A stretch of 64,000 nucleotides of DNA. It comes from Armatimonadota bacterium. GTDB lineage: Bacteria; Sysuimicrobiota; Sysuimicrobiia; Sysuimicrobiales; Humicultoraceae. The stretch covers positions 1-64,000 of the forward strand of contig VGFA01000002.1 in assembly GCA_016869025.1 (NCBI GenBank), written 5' to 3'. A model generated the notes under the pieces. That model did no database searches and was not told the origin of the DNA. It worked only from the letters and a program-made list of their open reading frames with translations. How positions within the stretch are numbered: position 1 is the stretch's first letter; each line of letters starts with the position of its first letter. Made by a program: the position numbers and the translations under genes. This document shows, piece after piece, positions 45,237 through 54,375 of this stretch.

Positions 45237-46357
45237 TGCCGCCCCCCCGCGTCCGGCCCGGCACAACTGAGCCGTCGTACGAGGCGGTGCGGGCGGCGCA
45301 ATCCGGATACGAGTATACCCGGGCGCCCATGCTCATCTATTGGGAACTGACCAGGGCCTGCGACCTGGCATGTCGCCACTGCCGGGCCGAAGCGGTGGTG
45401 GATCGCGACCCGGACGAGTTGAGCACGGATGAGGCCGGGGCGCTGCTGCGTCAGGTGCTGGCCTTCGGCAATCCGCTGCCGCACATGGTGTTCACCGGCG
45501 GCGATCCTCTCAAGCGTGATGACCTGTACGAACTGATCGAGGAAGCCGGGGGGATGGGAATCGGCGTCTCGCTGGCGCCCAGCGGCACGACCCGCCTGAC
45601 CCAAGGTGCAGTCCGACGGCTGCGCGCCTGTGGCGTCCAGAGCATGTCGTTGAGCCTCGACGGCTCCACCCCTGATCGGCACGACGCCTTTCGAGGCGTG
45701 CCGGGTTGCTTCGAGATGACCATGCGGGCAGCGGGGTGGGTGGCCGAGGCAGAGATCCCTCTCCAAGTAAACACCCTGGTAACCGAGGAGACCGCGGGCG
45801 ATCTGCCGGCGATCTGCGACCTGCTGGCCTTGATGCGTGTCGAGCGGTGGAGTCTCTTCTTCCTGATCTCCGTGGGGCGCGGGACCGCGCTGCGCGAGGT
45901 GACGCCAGCGGAAGCGGAGCGGCTGATGGAATGGCTCTACGGGCTGAGCGGGCAGGCCCCATTTGCGATCAAGACCACGGAGGCGCCTCAGTTCCGGCGC
46001 GTGGCGCTGGCGGGTATGCACGCCGCCGGGCTGGACGGCGCCGGTGTGCGCGGCAGCAGCATCGGCCGGGGATTTGGCATTCGCGACGGCAACGGTATTC
46101 TGTTCATCTCCAGGACCGGCGACGTGACGCCCTCGGGATTCCTCCCGCTGGCCGCCGGGAACGTGAGGGCCGCCTCCCTGGTGGAGCTCTACCGCGCGAG
46201 CCCCCTCTTCACCGCGCTGCGCGACACCTCGCGGCTGCGCGGCCGGTGCGGCCGCTGCGAGTTCAGGGCCATCTGCGGGGGGTCCAGGGCGCGGGCCTTC
46301 GCGCATACCGGTGACTTCCTGGGCGAAGACCCTTTGTGTCCTTACGAACCTGCATGA
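45236..46357 (+). CDS. Radical SAM/SPASM protein in the heme operon, AhbD/NirJ-like
   Basis: The 373-residue protein has the radical SAM motif C42-x3-C46-x2-C49 (RACDLACRHC) and the GGDPLKRDDLYE motif binding SAM. A C-terminal SPASM-type cluster binding region follows (CGRCEFRAIC, then a last Cys in DPLCPYEP). It resembles heme-linked radical SAM enzymes such as AhbD, which decarboxylates iron-coproporphyrin to heme b. It lies between hemL (TGATG or GTGA overlap) and hemE (ATGA overlap). The window encodes no HemQ/ChdC, HemN or HemF, so the coproheme decarboxylase role is a sound inference, not proof. A peptide- or cofactor-modifying role stays possible. Confidence 0.85.
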   Translation: MPPPRVRPGTTEPSYEAVRAAQSGYEYTRAPMLIYWELTRACDLACRHCRAEAVVDRDPDELSTDEAGALLRQVLAFGNPLPHMVFTGGDPLKRDDLYELIEEAGGMGIGVSLAPSGTTRLTQGAVRRLRACGVQSMSLSLDGSTPDRHDAFRGVPGCFEMTMRAAGWVAEAEIPLQVNTLVTEETAGDLPAICDLLALMRVERWSLFFLISVGRGTALREVTPAEAERLMEWLYGLSGQAPFAIKTTEAPQFRRVALAGMHAAGLDGAGVRGSSIGRGFGIRDGNGILFISRTGDVTPSGFLPLAAGNVRAASLVELYRASPLFTALRDTSRLRGRCGRCEFRAICGGSRARAFAHTGDFLGEDPLCPYEPA

Positions 46358-47388
46358 TCGATCGGTTCCTGCGCGCCTGCCGCCGCGAGCCCACCGATTG
46401 CACCCCGGTGTGGTTCATGCGCCAGGCGGGTCGCTACCAGAAGGAATACCGTGCGCTGCGGACGCGCCACTCCATGCTCGAGTTGTGCGGCACGCCGGAG
46501 CTGTGCGCCCAGGTAACGCTGTTGCCGGTGGAGCAGTTGGGCGTGGACGCGGCGATCCTGTTCGCGGACATCATGCTTCCCCTGGTCGGCCTGGGCGTGC
46601 CTTTCGACATCGTGGAGGGCACCGGACCGGTCATCGGGACGCCGATCCGCACGGGCGCACAGGTGGACGCGCTGCGCCCCCTTGAACCGGAACGCGACCT
46701 GCCATTCGTGCTGGAGGCAATCCGCCTGATACGAGGGGAAGTCCGCGTCCCGCTGATCGGATTCGCCGGCGCGCCGTTCACCGTGGCCAGCTACCTGATC
46801 GAGGGCCGCGGCACGCGAGACCTGCCGCAGACCAAGGGGATGCTACACGGCGCGCCCGCGCTCTGGCACCGGCTCATGCACCGCCTGACCGACGCGACGA
46901 TCGCGTACCTGCAGGCACAGGTGGCCGCAGGCGCACAGGCCGTGCAGCTCTTCGACTCGTGGGTGGGCGCGCTGGCGCCGCGCGACTACGAGGCCGCGGT
47001 CATGCCACACGTGCAGCGGCTGTTCGGAGCGCTGACCGCTCTGAACGTCCCCGTGATCCACTTCGGCACCGGCACCGCGGGCCTGCTGCCCCTGATGGCG
47101 CGGGCCGGGGGCGACGTCATCGGCGTGGACTGGCGCATCGGCCTGTCCGACGCCTGGGCTCGGATCGGCGATGCCGGAATCCAGGGAAACCTGGATCCGG
47201 CATCGCTCCTGGCGCCTTTCGAGGTAGCGGTCGAGGCCGCGCGTGAGATCCTGGCCCAATCGGCCGGGCGACCCGGCCACATTTTCAACCTGGGACACGG
47301 CGTACTACCGCAGACGCCGCCGGATCACCTCCGGCGACTCGTAGACCTGGTCCACGAGCACACCCAGGTGGCACCAGGGCACCCATGA
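46354..47388 (+). CDS. hemE: Uroporphyrinogen decarboxylase
   Basis: Decarboxylates uroporphyrinogen III to coproporphyrinogen III without cofactor. The 344-residue product has the signature PVWFMRQAGRYQKEYRALR, the active-site aspartate in AAILFADIMLPL, GFAGAPFTVASYLIEG, and NLGHGVLPQTPPDHLRRLVD near the end. ATG 46354 overlaps the radical SAM gene's stop by four bases. The next start overlaps its own stop likewise. Confidence 0.97.
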   Translation: MIDRFLRACRREPTDCTPVWFMRQAGRYQKEYRALRTRHSMLELCGTPELCAQVTLLPVEQLGVDAAILFADIMLPLVGLGVPFDIVEGTGPVIGTPIRTGAQVDALRPLEPERDLPFVLEAIRLIRGEVRVPLIGFAGAPFTVASYLIEGRGTRDLPQTKGMLHGAPALWHRLMHRLTDATIAYLQAQVAAGAQAVQLFDSWVGALAPRDYEAAVMPHVQRLFGALTALNVPVIHFGTGTAGLLPLMARAGGDVIGVDWRIGLSDAWARIGDAGIQGNLDPASLLAPFEVAVEAAREILAQSAGRPGHIFNLGHGVLPQTPPDHLRRLVDLVHEHTQVAPGHP

Positions 47389-48323
47389 CAGGAGTTCTGC
47401 TGATGGCCTACGGCAGCCCGTCCGGCCCCGAGGCCCTGGAGGAGTTCTACACAAGGGTCCGGGGAGGCAGGCCACCGTCGCCCGAGATGCTGCGCGAGCT
47501 GGGTGAGCGCTACCGCGCGATCGGCGGGCGTTCTCCGCTGCCGGAGATCACGCGGCGTCAGGCCGCGGCGTTGCAGGCCTGCCTCGACCGCGACGCGCCC
47601 GGACGGTTCCGCGTCTATGCCGGCATGCGGCACTCCCCACCGTCTATCGCTGAGGCCGTTGCCGCCATGGCAGCCGATGGGATCACAGCCGGCGTGGGAC
47701 TGGCACTGGCGCCGCACTACTCGCGGGTCGGCGCCGGCGCATACATCGCGGCGGCGGAGGCCGCACTCGAGGGGATGCCTGCGTTGTCGCTACGGTACGT
47801 GGAGAGGTGGGGCGAGCATCCGCGCTTCCTGGACGCTGTGGCGGGCCGCCTGGGGGACGCGCTGGCAACCCTTCCGGCGGAGATGCGCAGAGGTGCTCCC
47901 GTGGTCTTCACGGCCCACAGCCTGCCCGAGCAGGCCCTCGCCGAGTGGGACGCGTATTCCGGAGAACTGCGCCGCACCTGCCAGGGAGTCGCCGACCGAT
48001 CCGGCACCCGGGAGTGGATCCTGGCTTACCAGAGCGCCGGCCGCACCGCAGGCCGGTGGCTGGGGCCGGAGGTACGCGAGGTGCTACGTGGGCTCGGCAA
48101 CAGCAGGGCGCAGGCAGTGGTGGTCTGCCCGGTGGGCTTCGTCTCCGACCACCTGGAGGTTCTCTACGACATTGACATCGAGTGCCAGGCACTGGCCGCG
48201 TCCGCGGGCCTGCGTCTGGTGCGCGCGGCATCGCTCAACGATAGCCCGCTCCTGACCGAGGCGCTGGCCGACCTGGTGGGAGAAGCCGCTGCCTCTTTGA
48301 CGATGGAGCAACCGGTCCCGTGA
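47385..48323 (+). CDS. hemH: Ferrochelatase (coproporphyrin-type likely)
   Basis: Inserts ferrous iron into the porphyrin. The 312-residue product has LLMAYGSPSGPEALEEFY at the start, the catalytic histidine in VVFTAHSLPEQ and the acidic metal-path block PVGFVSDHLEVLYDID. Its length, and the partner being a CgoX/HemY-type oxidase, fit the coproporphyrin-dependent route, in which the same family (CpfC) works on coproporphyrin III. It overlaps both neighbours by four bases (ATGA, GTGA). Confidence 0.95.
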   Translation: MTGVLLMAYGSPSGPEALEEFYTRVRGGRPPSPEMLRELGERYRAIGGRSPLPEITRRQAAALQACLDRDAPGRFRVYAGMRHSPPSIAEAVAAMAADGITAGVGLALAPHYSRVGAGAYIAAAEAALEGMPALSLRYVERWGEHPRFLDAVAGRLGDALATLPAEMRRGAPVVFTAHSLPEQALAEWDAYSGELRRTCQGVADRSGTREWILAYQSAGRTAGRWLGPEVREVLRGLGNSRAQAVVVCPVGFVSDHLEVLYDIDIECQALAASAGLRLVRAASLNDSPLLTEALADLVGEAAASLTMEQPVP

Positions 48324-49780
48324 GCGCGCACGTCGCGATCGTGGGGGGCGGAATCACCGGCCTTGCCGCGACCCATGCGCTGGCGCTCGACCGCAGGGCG
48401 CGCGACCTGGGGGTCAGGTGCACGCTCGTTGAGCAGGAGTCACGTCTGGGCGGCAAGCTGCTCACCGAGCGGATCAACGGGTGCCTGGTCGAGGCCGGGC
48501 CGGACTCGTTCCTCGCCACCAAGCCCTGGGCGGCCAACCTCTGCCGTGCGCTGGGACTGGGCGATCGCCTGATCGGCACGCTACCGGGCCAGCCGGTCTA
48601 TGTCGCCTTCCGCGGGAAGCTGCACCCGTTCCCAGAGGGCCTGGCCCTGGGCGTGCCGTCGCGCATCGCTCCGCTGGTGCGCACGCGCCTGCTGTCACCC
48701 CTGGAGAAGCTGCGGGTCGGATTCGACCTGGTGCTACCCCGGAGGCACGAGGCCACGGACGAGACCATGGGCGCCTTCATCCGGCGCAGGCTGGGCGACG
48801 CGGTGGTGGCCCGCCTGGCCGGCCCGATGCTGGCAGGTATCTATGCTGGCGACGTGTATGCGCTGAGCCTGCGGGCAACGTTCCCGCAACTCCTCGAGTG
48901 GGAGGCCAGCCACCGCAGCCTGGTACTGGCTGCGATGGCTCGGAGGAAGCAGATGGCGGCAGCCGCTTCCGGCAGTCCCAGCCCGATGTTCCTGAGCCTG
49001 ACAGGCGGTGTCGGCGAGCTCGTCGAGGCACTGGTGGCCGCGCTGGGCGGTCCACGGGGTAGCGACAACACGCGTTTCGTGACCGGAAGGTCCGTGGTGC
49101 GCCTGGCACCGGTGGTCGAGCATGGGCGCACATCCTACGCGCTCCACCTCGACGACGGCGGAACCATCATCGCCGACGGGGTGGTGCTGACGGTGCCTGC
49201 CTTCGCCAGCGCCGCCCTGCTTGCGCCTGTGGCGCCCCGGGTGGCCTCCCTGCTGGAGGGAATCCCGTACGTGTCCACCGCAGCCGTAACGCTGGCCTTT
49301 CGACGCCAGGAGGTCGGCCATCCGCTCGTGGGCCACGGCTTCGTGGTCGCCCGCGACGAGCCCATGGAGATAACCGCCTGCACCTGGGTGTCGTCCAAGT
49401 GGCCGCGCCGGGCGCCGCCCGACCTGGTGCTGCTGCGGTGCTACCTCGGCGCCGCCGGCCGTGAGGCCATCCTCCAGGAGAACGATGACCGGCTGGTATC
49501 GCTCGTGCGTCGCGACCTTCGCACTACGCTGTGCCTGGACGCCGACCCGGTCTTCACTACGGTAGCACGCTGGCCGAACTCCATGCCCCAGTACCTCAGC
49601 GGGCACCTCGATCGGCTCGAGGCGATTGGCACGGAGCTGCGGGCCTATCCCAACCTGGCCCTCGCGGGCGCCGGCTATGGGGGCACCGGCATCCCTGACT
49701 GCATCCGCCAGGGCACAGACGCCGCCGAGCGGCTCCTAGGTCACATCTCGGCGCAACCCGCCTCGGCTCCCGCTAGGTAG
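48320..49780 (+). CDS. hemY: HemY/CgoX-type FAD-dependent (copro/proto)porphyrinogen oxidase
   Basis: FAD enzyme oxidising the porphyrinogen, either coproporphyrinogen III (CgoX) or protoporphyrinogen IX. The 486-residue chain has the dinucleotide motif VAIVGGGITGLAATHAL, the VEAGPDSFLATKPW segment, and a C-terminal FAD-contacting NLALAGAGYGGTGIPDCIRQG. With no HemN/HemF in the window, the coproporphyrin role is favoured. GTG 48320 overlaps the hemH stop. It is the last gene of the heme operon. Confidence 0.93.
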   Translation: MSAHVAIVGGGITGLAATHALALDRRARDLGVRCTLVEQESRLGGKLLTERINGCLVEAGPDSFLATKPWAANLCRALGLGDRLIGTLPGQPVYVAFRGKLHPFPEGLALGVPSRIAPLVRTRLLSPLEKLRVGFDLVLPRRHEATDETMGAFIRRRLGDAVVARLAGPMLAGIYAGDVYALSLRATFPQLLEWEASHRSLVLAAMARRKQMAAAASGSPSPMFLSLTGGVGELVEALVAALGGPRGSDNTRFVTGRSVVRLAPVVEHGRTSYALHLDDGGTIIADGVVLTVPAFASAALLAPVAPRVASLLEGIPYVSTAAVTLAFRRQEVGHPLVGHGFVVARDEPMEITACTWVSSKWPRRAPPDLVLLRCYLGAAGREAILQENDDRLVSLVRRDLRTTLCLDADPVFTTVARWPNSMPQYLSGHLDRLEAIGTELRAYPNLALAGAGYGGTGIPDCIRQGTDAAERLLGHISAQPASAPAR

Positions 49781-49801
49781 ATCGCCGAGGCTCGCTGAGC
49801 G

Positions 49802-50277
49802 TCAACGGCTCCTCCAAGTCGCCGGATACATGCGCAGAAGCTGCGCCCTCTCTTGCTCCGTCAGCGGGAAGAGTTGTGACCGAGTCCGATGGCGTGCCCC
49901 AGCTCGTGGGCAACCACGTTGCGGTAGACGTTGGGCAGCGTCATCGGATGTAGGCGGTGGCTCCTGATACCTATCAACACCTTCTCCGGAGACGATGATC
50001 TGGCGGAGAATGACACCGGTACTGTTTCCCTAGATTCCACCACGGGTCCGAGCCGGAACGGCGTGCCGATTTCAGCAAATGTGCGGTTCCAGAAATCGAC
50101 CGCCTCTCTTGCGACCTGCAGTCTCGGATCCTGCTCCGGGGCCACCAGGACAATTGCGGGAACCTTGGTCCAGGCTCCCGGCTGCGCCCAAACGTCGAGC
50201 GCGGCCGGTCCGGCCAGGGCGCCCGCGGTCGCGGCCAGTGCCAGAAGTGCCATCACGAACGCCTGTCTCCGAGACAC
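49802..50277 (-). pseudogene. Broken matrixin-like zinc metalloprotease gene
   Basis: A signal-like N-terminus (MALLALAATAGALAG) leads to a metzincin zinc motif HELGHAIGLGHN (HExxHxxGxxH) that is complete. The frame then stops four codons later (49861-49863). In another frame the family's end continues immediately (LFPLTEQERAQLLRMYPATW) to a stop at 49802-49804. About 20-30 codons usually found between the zinc motif and this tail seem to be missing. An indel therefore broke the gene, unless assembly error is responsible. It would have been an exported protease of about 180 residues. Confidence 0.75.
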
Positions 50278-50327
50278 CGGCTAACCTCCTGGGAGCCTGC
50301 GTTTCAACCAGGCCGCTGGCGTTCGAT

Positions 50328-50708
50328 TCATTCCAACATCACCTGAAACGCGTCGGGTATGTGCTCGATCTGCACAACCCCTCCATTGGGCGTGGCATGG
50401 ACGGCGATCACGTCAAACCGTGTCGCGCACCCTTCCAGCCCGTGGGTCAGCAGGTACGCCGACGCGAGCCTCGCCAGGCGGCGCTGCTTGGCAGTGGCGA
50501 CGGCCTCGCCGGGGTGTCCGAACCCGGCGCCGGTGCGGCTCTTCACCTCAACGAAGACCACAACGCTCCCGGAGCGCGCAACCAGGTCTATCTCGCCGTG
50601 GCGGGTGCGCGCATTGCGGGCCAGCAGTTGGTATCCCTGCTGTGCTAGCCAGGCGGCAGCCGCGGCCTCCCCGGCTGCGCCAAGGGTGTAGGAACGTGGA
50701 GGCGCCAT
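50328..50708 (-). CDS. yraN: YraN/UPF0102 family nuclease-like protein
   Basis: The 126-residue product has the family pattern of the restriction-endonuclease-like fold: LGAAGEAAAAAWLAQQGYQLLARN, then GEIDLVARSGSVVVFVEVKSRT with the D and E-x-K residues, and KQRRLARLASAYL. The biological role is unsettled; in many bacteria it lies by rnhB as here. ATG 50708 is taken, 10 bases after the rnhB stop. An in-frame extension would lie inside rnhB. Confidence 0.93.
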   Translation of the reverse strand: MAPPRSYTLGAAGEAAAAAWLAQQGYQLLARNARTRHGEIDLVARSGSVVVFVEVKSRTGAGFGHPGEAVATAKQRRLARLASAYLLTHGLEGCATRFDVIAVHATPNGGVVQIEHIPDAFQVMLE

Positions 50709-50718
50709 ACTGCAGTTA

Positions 50719-51345
50719 TTATCGGCCAGGCAGGGAAGGAATGCCGGGGGGCAGGAAGGCCCGGCGGTGCGCCGGGGTGGGTCCCCACCGGCGTAACGCT
50801 GCCAGGTGCTGCGGGGTGGCGTAGCCCTTGTGCCTGGCAAACCCGTAGCGCGGCTCGTAGAGATCGAGGGCAACCATCAGGCGGTCCCGCGTCACCTTGG
50901 CGACCACCGAGGCGGCGGCGATCGAGGCGCAGCGCTGGTCACCTCTGACCAGCGTCACCTGGGGCACGGAGACAGGGGCGCGCACGTTCCCATCCACCAG
51001 GACCAGCGCCGGTACCTGCCCGAGCGCCGCGACCGCCCGGCCCCATGCCAGTTTCGTCGCGCCCAGGATGTTCAGCCGGTCAATCTCTACTACATCGGCG
51101 ATGCCGACCCCAATCAGTGCATCCGAGGCCCGTATCGCGTCGAATACGACTTCACGCATCCGTGGCGTCAGCTGCTTGGAGTCACGCAGGTTGGGAATCG
51201 GGCGTTCGCAGGGGAAGATGACCGCGGCCGCAACCACTGGTCCTGCGAGCGGCCCGCGGCCCGCCTCGTCCAGACCGGCCACCGGCGAGATACCCTGCGC
51301 CCAGGCCTCGCGCTCTTTTGTGAAGAGCGCTGCGGGCCTGGTCAC
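50719..51345 (-). CDS. rnhB: Ribonuclease HII
   Basis: Removes misincorporated ribonucleotides and RNA in hybrids. The 208-residue product has GLDEAGRGPLAGPVVAAAV with the first acidic pair, LVDGN, and KVTRDRLM with the last metal ligand, plus the HKGYAT motif. The GTG 51345 start overlaps the lepB stop by four bases. Confidence 0.95.
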   Translation of the reverse strand: MTRPAALFTKEREAWAQGISPVAGLDEAGRGPLAGPVVAAAVIFPCERPIPNLRDSKQLTPRMREVVFDAIRASDALIGVGIADVVEIDRLNILGATKLAWGRAVAALGQVPALVLVDGNVRAPVSVPQVTLVRGDQRCASIAAASVVAKVTRDRLMVALDLYEPRYGFARHKGYATPQHLAALRRWGPTPAHRRAFLPPGIPSLPGR

Positions 51346-51995
51346 CGCACAAGACCTATCCTTTCGAGCGGCCAGTAGACAACCATCGCCCGTCCCACCA
51401 CGTTCTTGACCGGCACGAACCCGAAGAAACGGCTGTCCTCGCTATTGCATCGGTTGTCGCCCAACACGAACACCTTATCGGGTGGCACAACCTCGGGACC
51501 GTAGTTGCTGGAGCAGGCCCTGTCGCCCCCGGGCAGCGCGGTCGGGTATAGCTCCCCCAGCGGGCGGCCGTCAATCAGCACCAGCCCCTCCTTCAGTTCT
51601 ATGCGCTCCCCGGGCAGGCCCACGACACGTTTGACGAAATCCTTGTTTGGATTCAGCGGATACCGGAACACGATCGTGTCCCCGCGCCGGATCTCCGTCA
51701 GCCGGTAGGCGAACTTGCCAACCAGGATGCGGTCGCCGATGCGCAGCGTGGGCTCCATGGAGCCCGAGGGGATGAAGAAGGCCTGGACCACGAAGACGAT
51801 GATGACCAGACTGATCAGCGCCGCGAAGATCGTGGCGTCCAGCGTCTCCACTATGGAGAGGCGCACCGCCGGCGGGATTCGGTAGACGCGGCGGACGATC
51901 TGGCGCAGCACGAACAGCCCCAGCGCCAGGGCAAGGATCAGCGTGGGTATGCCAAACGGGATGCGCTCGGCGAGGGCCAGAAAGTCGCGGCTCAT
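51342..51995 (-). CDS. lepB: Signal peptidase I
   Basis: Removes signal peptides from exported proteins. The 217-residue protein has two N-terminal helices (about 14-35 and 58-80). The catalytic serine is in FIPSGSMEPTL and the general-base lysine in DFVKRVVGLPGERIEL, followed by VFVLGDNRCNSEDSRFFGFV. The N-terminal helix pair differs from the single anchor of many Gram-positive enzymes. It starts at ATG 51995, 16 bases after rplS. Confidence 0.95.
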   Translation of the reverse strand: MSRDFLALAERIPFGIPTLILALALGLFVLRQIVRRVYRIPPAVRLSIVETLDATIFAALISLVIIVFVVQAFFIPSGSMEPTLRIGDRILVGKFAYRLTEIRRGDTIVFRYPLNPNKDFVKRVVGLPGERIELKEGLVLIDGRPLGELYPTALPGGDRACSSNYGPEVVPPDKVFVLGDNRCNSEDSRFFGFVPVKNVVGRAMVVYWPLERIGLVR

Positions 51996-52011
51996 GTTGC
52001 TGGGACCGGGG

Positions 52012-52353
52012 CTAGCGCCGTTCCTTGATGCGCGTCTCCTTGCCGACCTTTCCTCTGAGGAAGTACAGCTTGGCGCGCCGCACCTTGCCGCGGCGGACCA
52101 CGTCAATCTTCTCGACCCGCGGCGAGTGCAGCGGGAAAACGCGCTCCACGCCGATCCCGTGACTGATGCGCCGCACGGTGAACGACTCGTTAGAGCCCGC
52201 GCCCCGTCGCGAGATCACGGTGCCCTCGAACGCCTGCACGCGCTCGCGCCCGCCCTCGGTGACGCGGATGTGGACCCGAACGGTATCGCCGGGGGTGAAG
52301 GCCGCGACCTTCTTCTTGACCTGACCGGCCTCCACCATCTTGAGCTTGTCCAT
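52012..52353 (-). CDS. rplS: 50S ribosomal protein bL19
   Basis: Large-subunit protein at the subunit interface. The 113-residue product shows [56 protein letters not shown] and the basic end YLRGKVGK-type segment ([17 protein letters not shown]). The ATG 52353 start fits the usual length. It is transcribed from a likely promoter between it and trmD. Confidence 0.97.
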   Translation of the reverse strand: MDKLKMVEAGQVKKKVAAFTPGDTVRVHIRVTEGGRERVQAFEGTVISRRGAGSNESFTVRRISHGIGVERVFPLHSPRVEKIDVVRRGKVRRAKLYFLRGKVGKETRIKERR

Positions 52354-52409
52354 TACTTTCGCCTCCCTGTCGGCCGACGCATCCTGCGGCGCCGCAGTCA
52401 CGACTGCTG

Positions 52410-52438
52410 ATTGTAGCACAGAGCGCCCTAGGCGTCAT
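52410..52438 (-). promoter_or_regulatory. Extended -10 promoter for rplS-lepB-rnhB-yraN
   Basis: The minus strand has ATGACG (52433-52438), a 17-base spacer and TACAAT (52410-52415). The -10 is preceded by TGC, making it an extended -10. The -35 falls within the last codons of trmD. It would let rplS be transcribed independently of the upstream trmD operon. Confidence 0.5.
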
Positions 52439-53153
52439 CGTCGCGCAGCAGCGCGAGGTCCTCTTCGCCCAGGGTGTCCCGGCAAAGCAGGTCCGGCCGC
52501 CGGGCCAGGGTGCGCCGCAGTTGCTCGCGGCGGCGCCACCGCCGGATCTCCTCGTGGTGCCCGCTCAGCAGCACCTCGGGCACGCGAAGCCCGCGGAAAT
52601 CGGCCGGACGCGTGTAGTGTGGGTGATCGAGCAGCCCGCCGGCGAACGACTCCGCCACGACCGATGCGGCGTCGCCCACAACGCCGGGGATCAACCGCAC
52701 CGTGGCATCCACCACGACCATCGCGGCGATCTCGCCGCCGGTCAGCACGTAGTCGCCTATCGAGAGCTCCTCGGCGCCGAGGCCCTCCACCACCCGTTCG
52801 TCCACTCCCTCGTACCTGCCGCAGAGCACGATCAGGTGCGGCTCGCGGGAGAGTTCCTCAGCAACACGCTGATCGAACCGGCGGCCCTGCGGGGAAGTCA
52901 GCAGGACGCGCGGGCGCGGACCCCCGGGCGGTGTCAGCGCCTCAACCGCCGCGAAGAACGGCTCGGGCTTCATGACCATGCCCGGACCGCCTCCGTACGC
53001 CACGTCGTCCACCTGCCGGTGGCGGTCGGACGTGAAGTCGCGCAGGTCCACTACCGAGATCTCCACCAGCCCCCGCGCGCGGGCGCGGCCGAGGATCGAG
53101 ACCTCCAGCGGAGCCAGGGCCTCTGGAAAGATCGTCACGATGTCAATGCGCAC
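52428..53153 (-). CDS. trmD: tRNA (guanine-N1)-methyltransferase
   Basis: SPOUT-class enzyme methylating G37 of tRNAs. The 241-residue product has [11 protein letters not shown] at the N-terminus, [24 protein letters not shown], the knot segment [23 protein letters not shown] and the [11 protein letters not shown]-terminal block. The GTG 53153 start overlaps the end of rimM by 11 bases. Confidence 0.97.
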   Translation of the reverse strand: MRIDIVTIFPEALAPLEVSILGRARARGLVEISVVDLRDFTSDRHRQVDDVAYGGGPGMVMKPEPFFAAVEALTPPGGPRPRVLLTSPQGRRFDQRVAEELSREPHLIVLCGRYEGVDERVVEGLGAEELSIGDYVLTGGEIAAMVVVDATVRLIPGVVGDAASVVAESFAGGLLDHPHYTRPADFRGLRVPEVLLSGHHEEIRRWRRREQLRRTLARRPDLLCRDTLGEEDLALLRDDDA

Positions 53154-53712
53154 GGTCCGGCTCCTCCATGCCCGGCAGGAGGGCAACGACCATTTCGCCC
53201 GAGGCCGGATCAATCCGACGCACTACCTCCCGCGTGGCCGGCAGCAGGATCTCTCCCGCGTCACCCCGGACAACGTAGACATCGTTGGCCGGCGCCCGCA
53301 TTACCTCTGCAACGGTGCCCAGCAGCCGCCCCTCCTCGGTCCGCACGCGCAAACCGAGAACCTCGAACACGTAGAAGGCGCCTTCCTCCAGAGGTACGGC
53401 GGCGTCGCGGGAGACCGCGATCTCCGCGCCGCGCAGTCCCTCGGCTGCCTCCAGGTCGCCGATCCCGTGGATCGTAAGCAGCAGGCCTTCCTTGTGTGGC
53501 CGTCTGCCGGTTATCCTCGCTGCCTCCACCCGGCCGGACTGAACCAGGTAGACATCTCCAAGGCGCTCAAACCGCTCCGGGAAATCCGTCTCCAGGCGCA
53601 CGCTCACCTCGCCGCGCAGCCCGTGCGGCCTCACCACGCGTCCCACCGTGACGAGGTCGCCAGGATCCGGCAGCCCGCGGCTAGCCCTCGCGGATCTCGA
53701 TGACGATCCCAT
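53143..53712 (-). CDS. rimM: 16S rRNA processing protein RimM
   Basis: Assists 30S assembly by binding uS19. The 189-residue product has the N-terminal barrel ([19 protein letters not shown]) and a C-terminal PRC-like barrel ([37 protein letters not shown]). ATG 53712 is taken, overlapping the ylqD end by 32 bases; no better start lies after the ylqD stop. Confidence 0.94.
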   Translation of the reverse strand: MGSSSRSARASRGLPDPGDLVTVGRVVRPHGLRGEVSVRLETDFPERFERLGDVYLVQSGRVEAARITGRRPHKEGLLLTIHGIGDLEAAEGLRGAEIAVSRDAAVPLEEGAFYVFEVLGLRVRTEEGRLLGTVAEVMRAPANDVYVVRGDAGEILLPATREVVRRIDPASGEMVVALLPGMEEPDRAH

Positions 53713-54085
53713 CCTTGATGACGACCTCGGCTCGCGCCAGTCGCGTGAAGAAGTTGTCGCCGACGTTGAGATCAATCATGCTCTCCAGAGTGCCCTGGGA
53801 GAACTCGGATTGGAGCTCGAGCGCCTCGGCCTCCTTTATGCGCGCTGCCAGTTCCATGCGGGCGGCTTCCTGTCTGGACCGCTCCACCTCGAGCTGCTGG
53901 CGGATCGCCCGCGACTGCGGGGAGACCTGCCGCTCCAGCTCGGAGCGGCGGATCTGGGTGTCAATCTGCGTGATCACGGCGTCGAGGCGCCGCACGGTAT
54001 CCTCGAGCTCGCTCAGGTACTGCTTCTTGAAGATCTCTGTGACTATGGCCCTTACGACTACCGGTCGAACCACGGTTATCCCCAT
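53681..54085 (-). CDS. ylqD: YlqD-family protein
   Basis: Member of the small YlqD family, found in Firmicutes-type rpsP-rimM operons. The 134-residue product has a VVRAIVTEIFKKQ-like N-terminus, a long coiled coil (about 20-95, with repeated ELERQV-type heptads) and a small C-terminal beta-like tail ([17 protein letters not shown]). Function is not known. ATG 54085 has GGAGG nearby; ATG 54100, overlapping the khpA stop, is possible. The order khpA-ylqD-rimM-trmD exactly matches Bacillus. Confidence 0.85.
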   Translation of the reverse strand: MGITVVRPVVVRAIVTEIFKKQYLSELEDTVRRLDAVITQIDTQIRRSELERQVSPQSRAIRQQLEVERSRQEAARMELAARIKEAEALELQSEFSQGTLESMIDLNVGDNFFTRLARAEVVIKDGIVIEIREG

Positions 54086-54096
54086 GCCGGCCTCCA

Positions 54097-54357
54097 TCAT
54101 CCCGTGTTGCGATTCTGCACGATCTCCACCATCACGCGCCGGCCATCGGGCAGGGCTGCGGCCCGGGCCAGGGTGCGAATCGCGCCCACGATGCGCCCGC
54201 GGCGGCCGATCACCTTGCCCAGATCTCCTACGGCCACTCGGATCTCTATGATCACAAGGCGGTCACGCTCCGTTGCCCGCACACCGACCGCCCCGGGGTC
54301 GTCCACCAACCCCCGGACCAGATACTCGACCAACGCCCGCAGATCAGCTCCTGGCAT
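54097..54357 (-). CDS. khpA: KH-domain RNA-binding protein KhpA
   Basis: The 86-residue protein is one KH domain, with the RNA-binding GKVIGRRGRIVGAIRTL loop and the LVEYLVRGLVDDP start. KhpA works with KhpB in sRNA-related and cell division functions in Firmicutes. It lies between rpsP and ylqD. Confidence 0.94.
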   Translation of the reverse strand: MPGADLRALVEYLVRGLVDDPGAVGVRATERDRLVIIEIRVAVGDLGKVIGRRGRIVGAIRTLARAAALPDGRRVMVEIVQNRNTG

Positions 54358-54375
54358 GGCGTTTCAGACCTCTCC

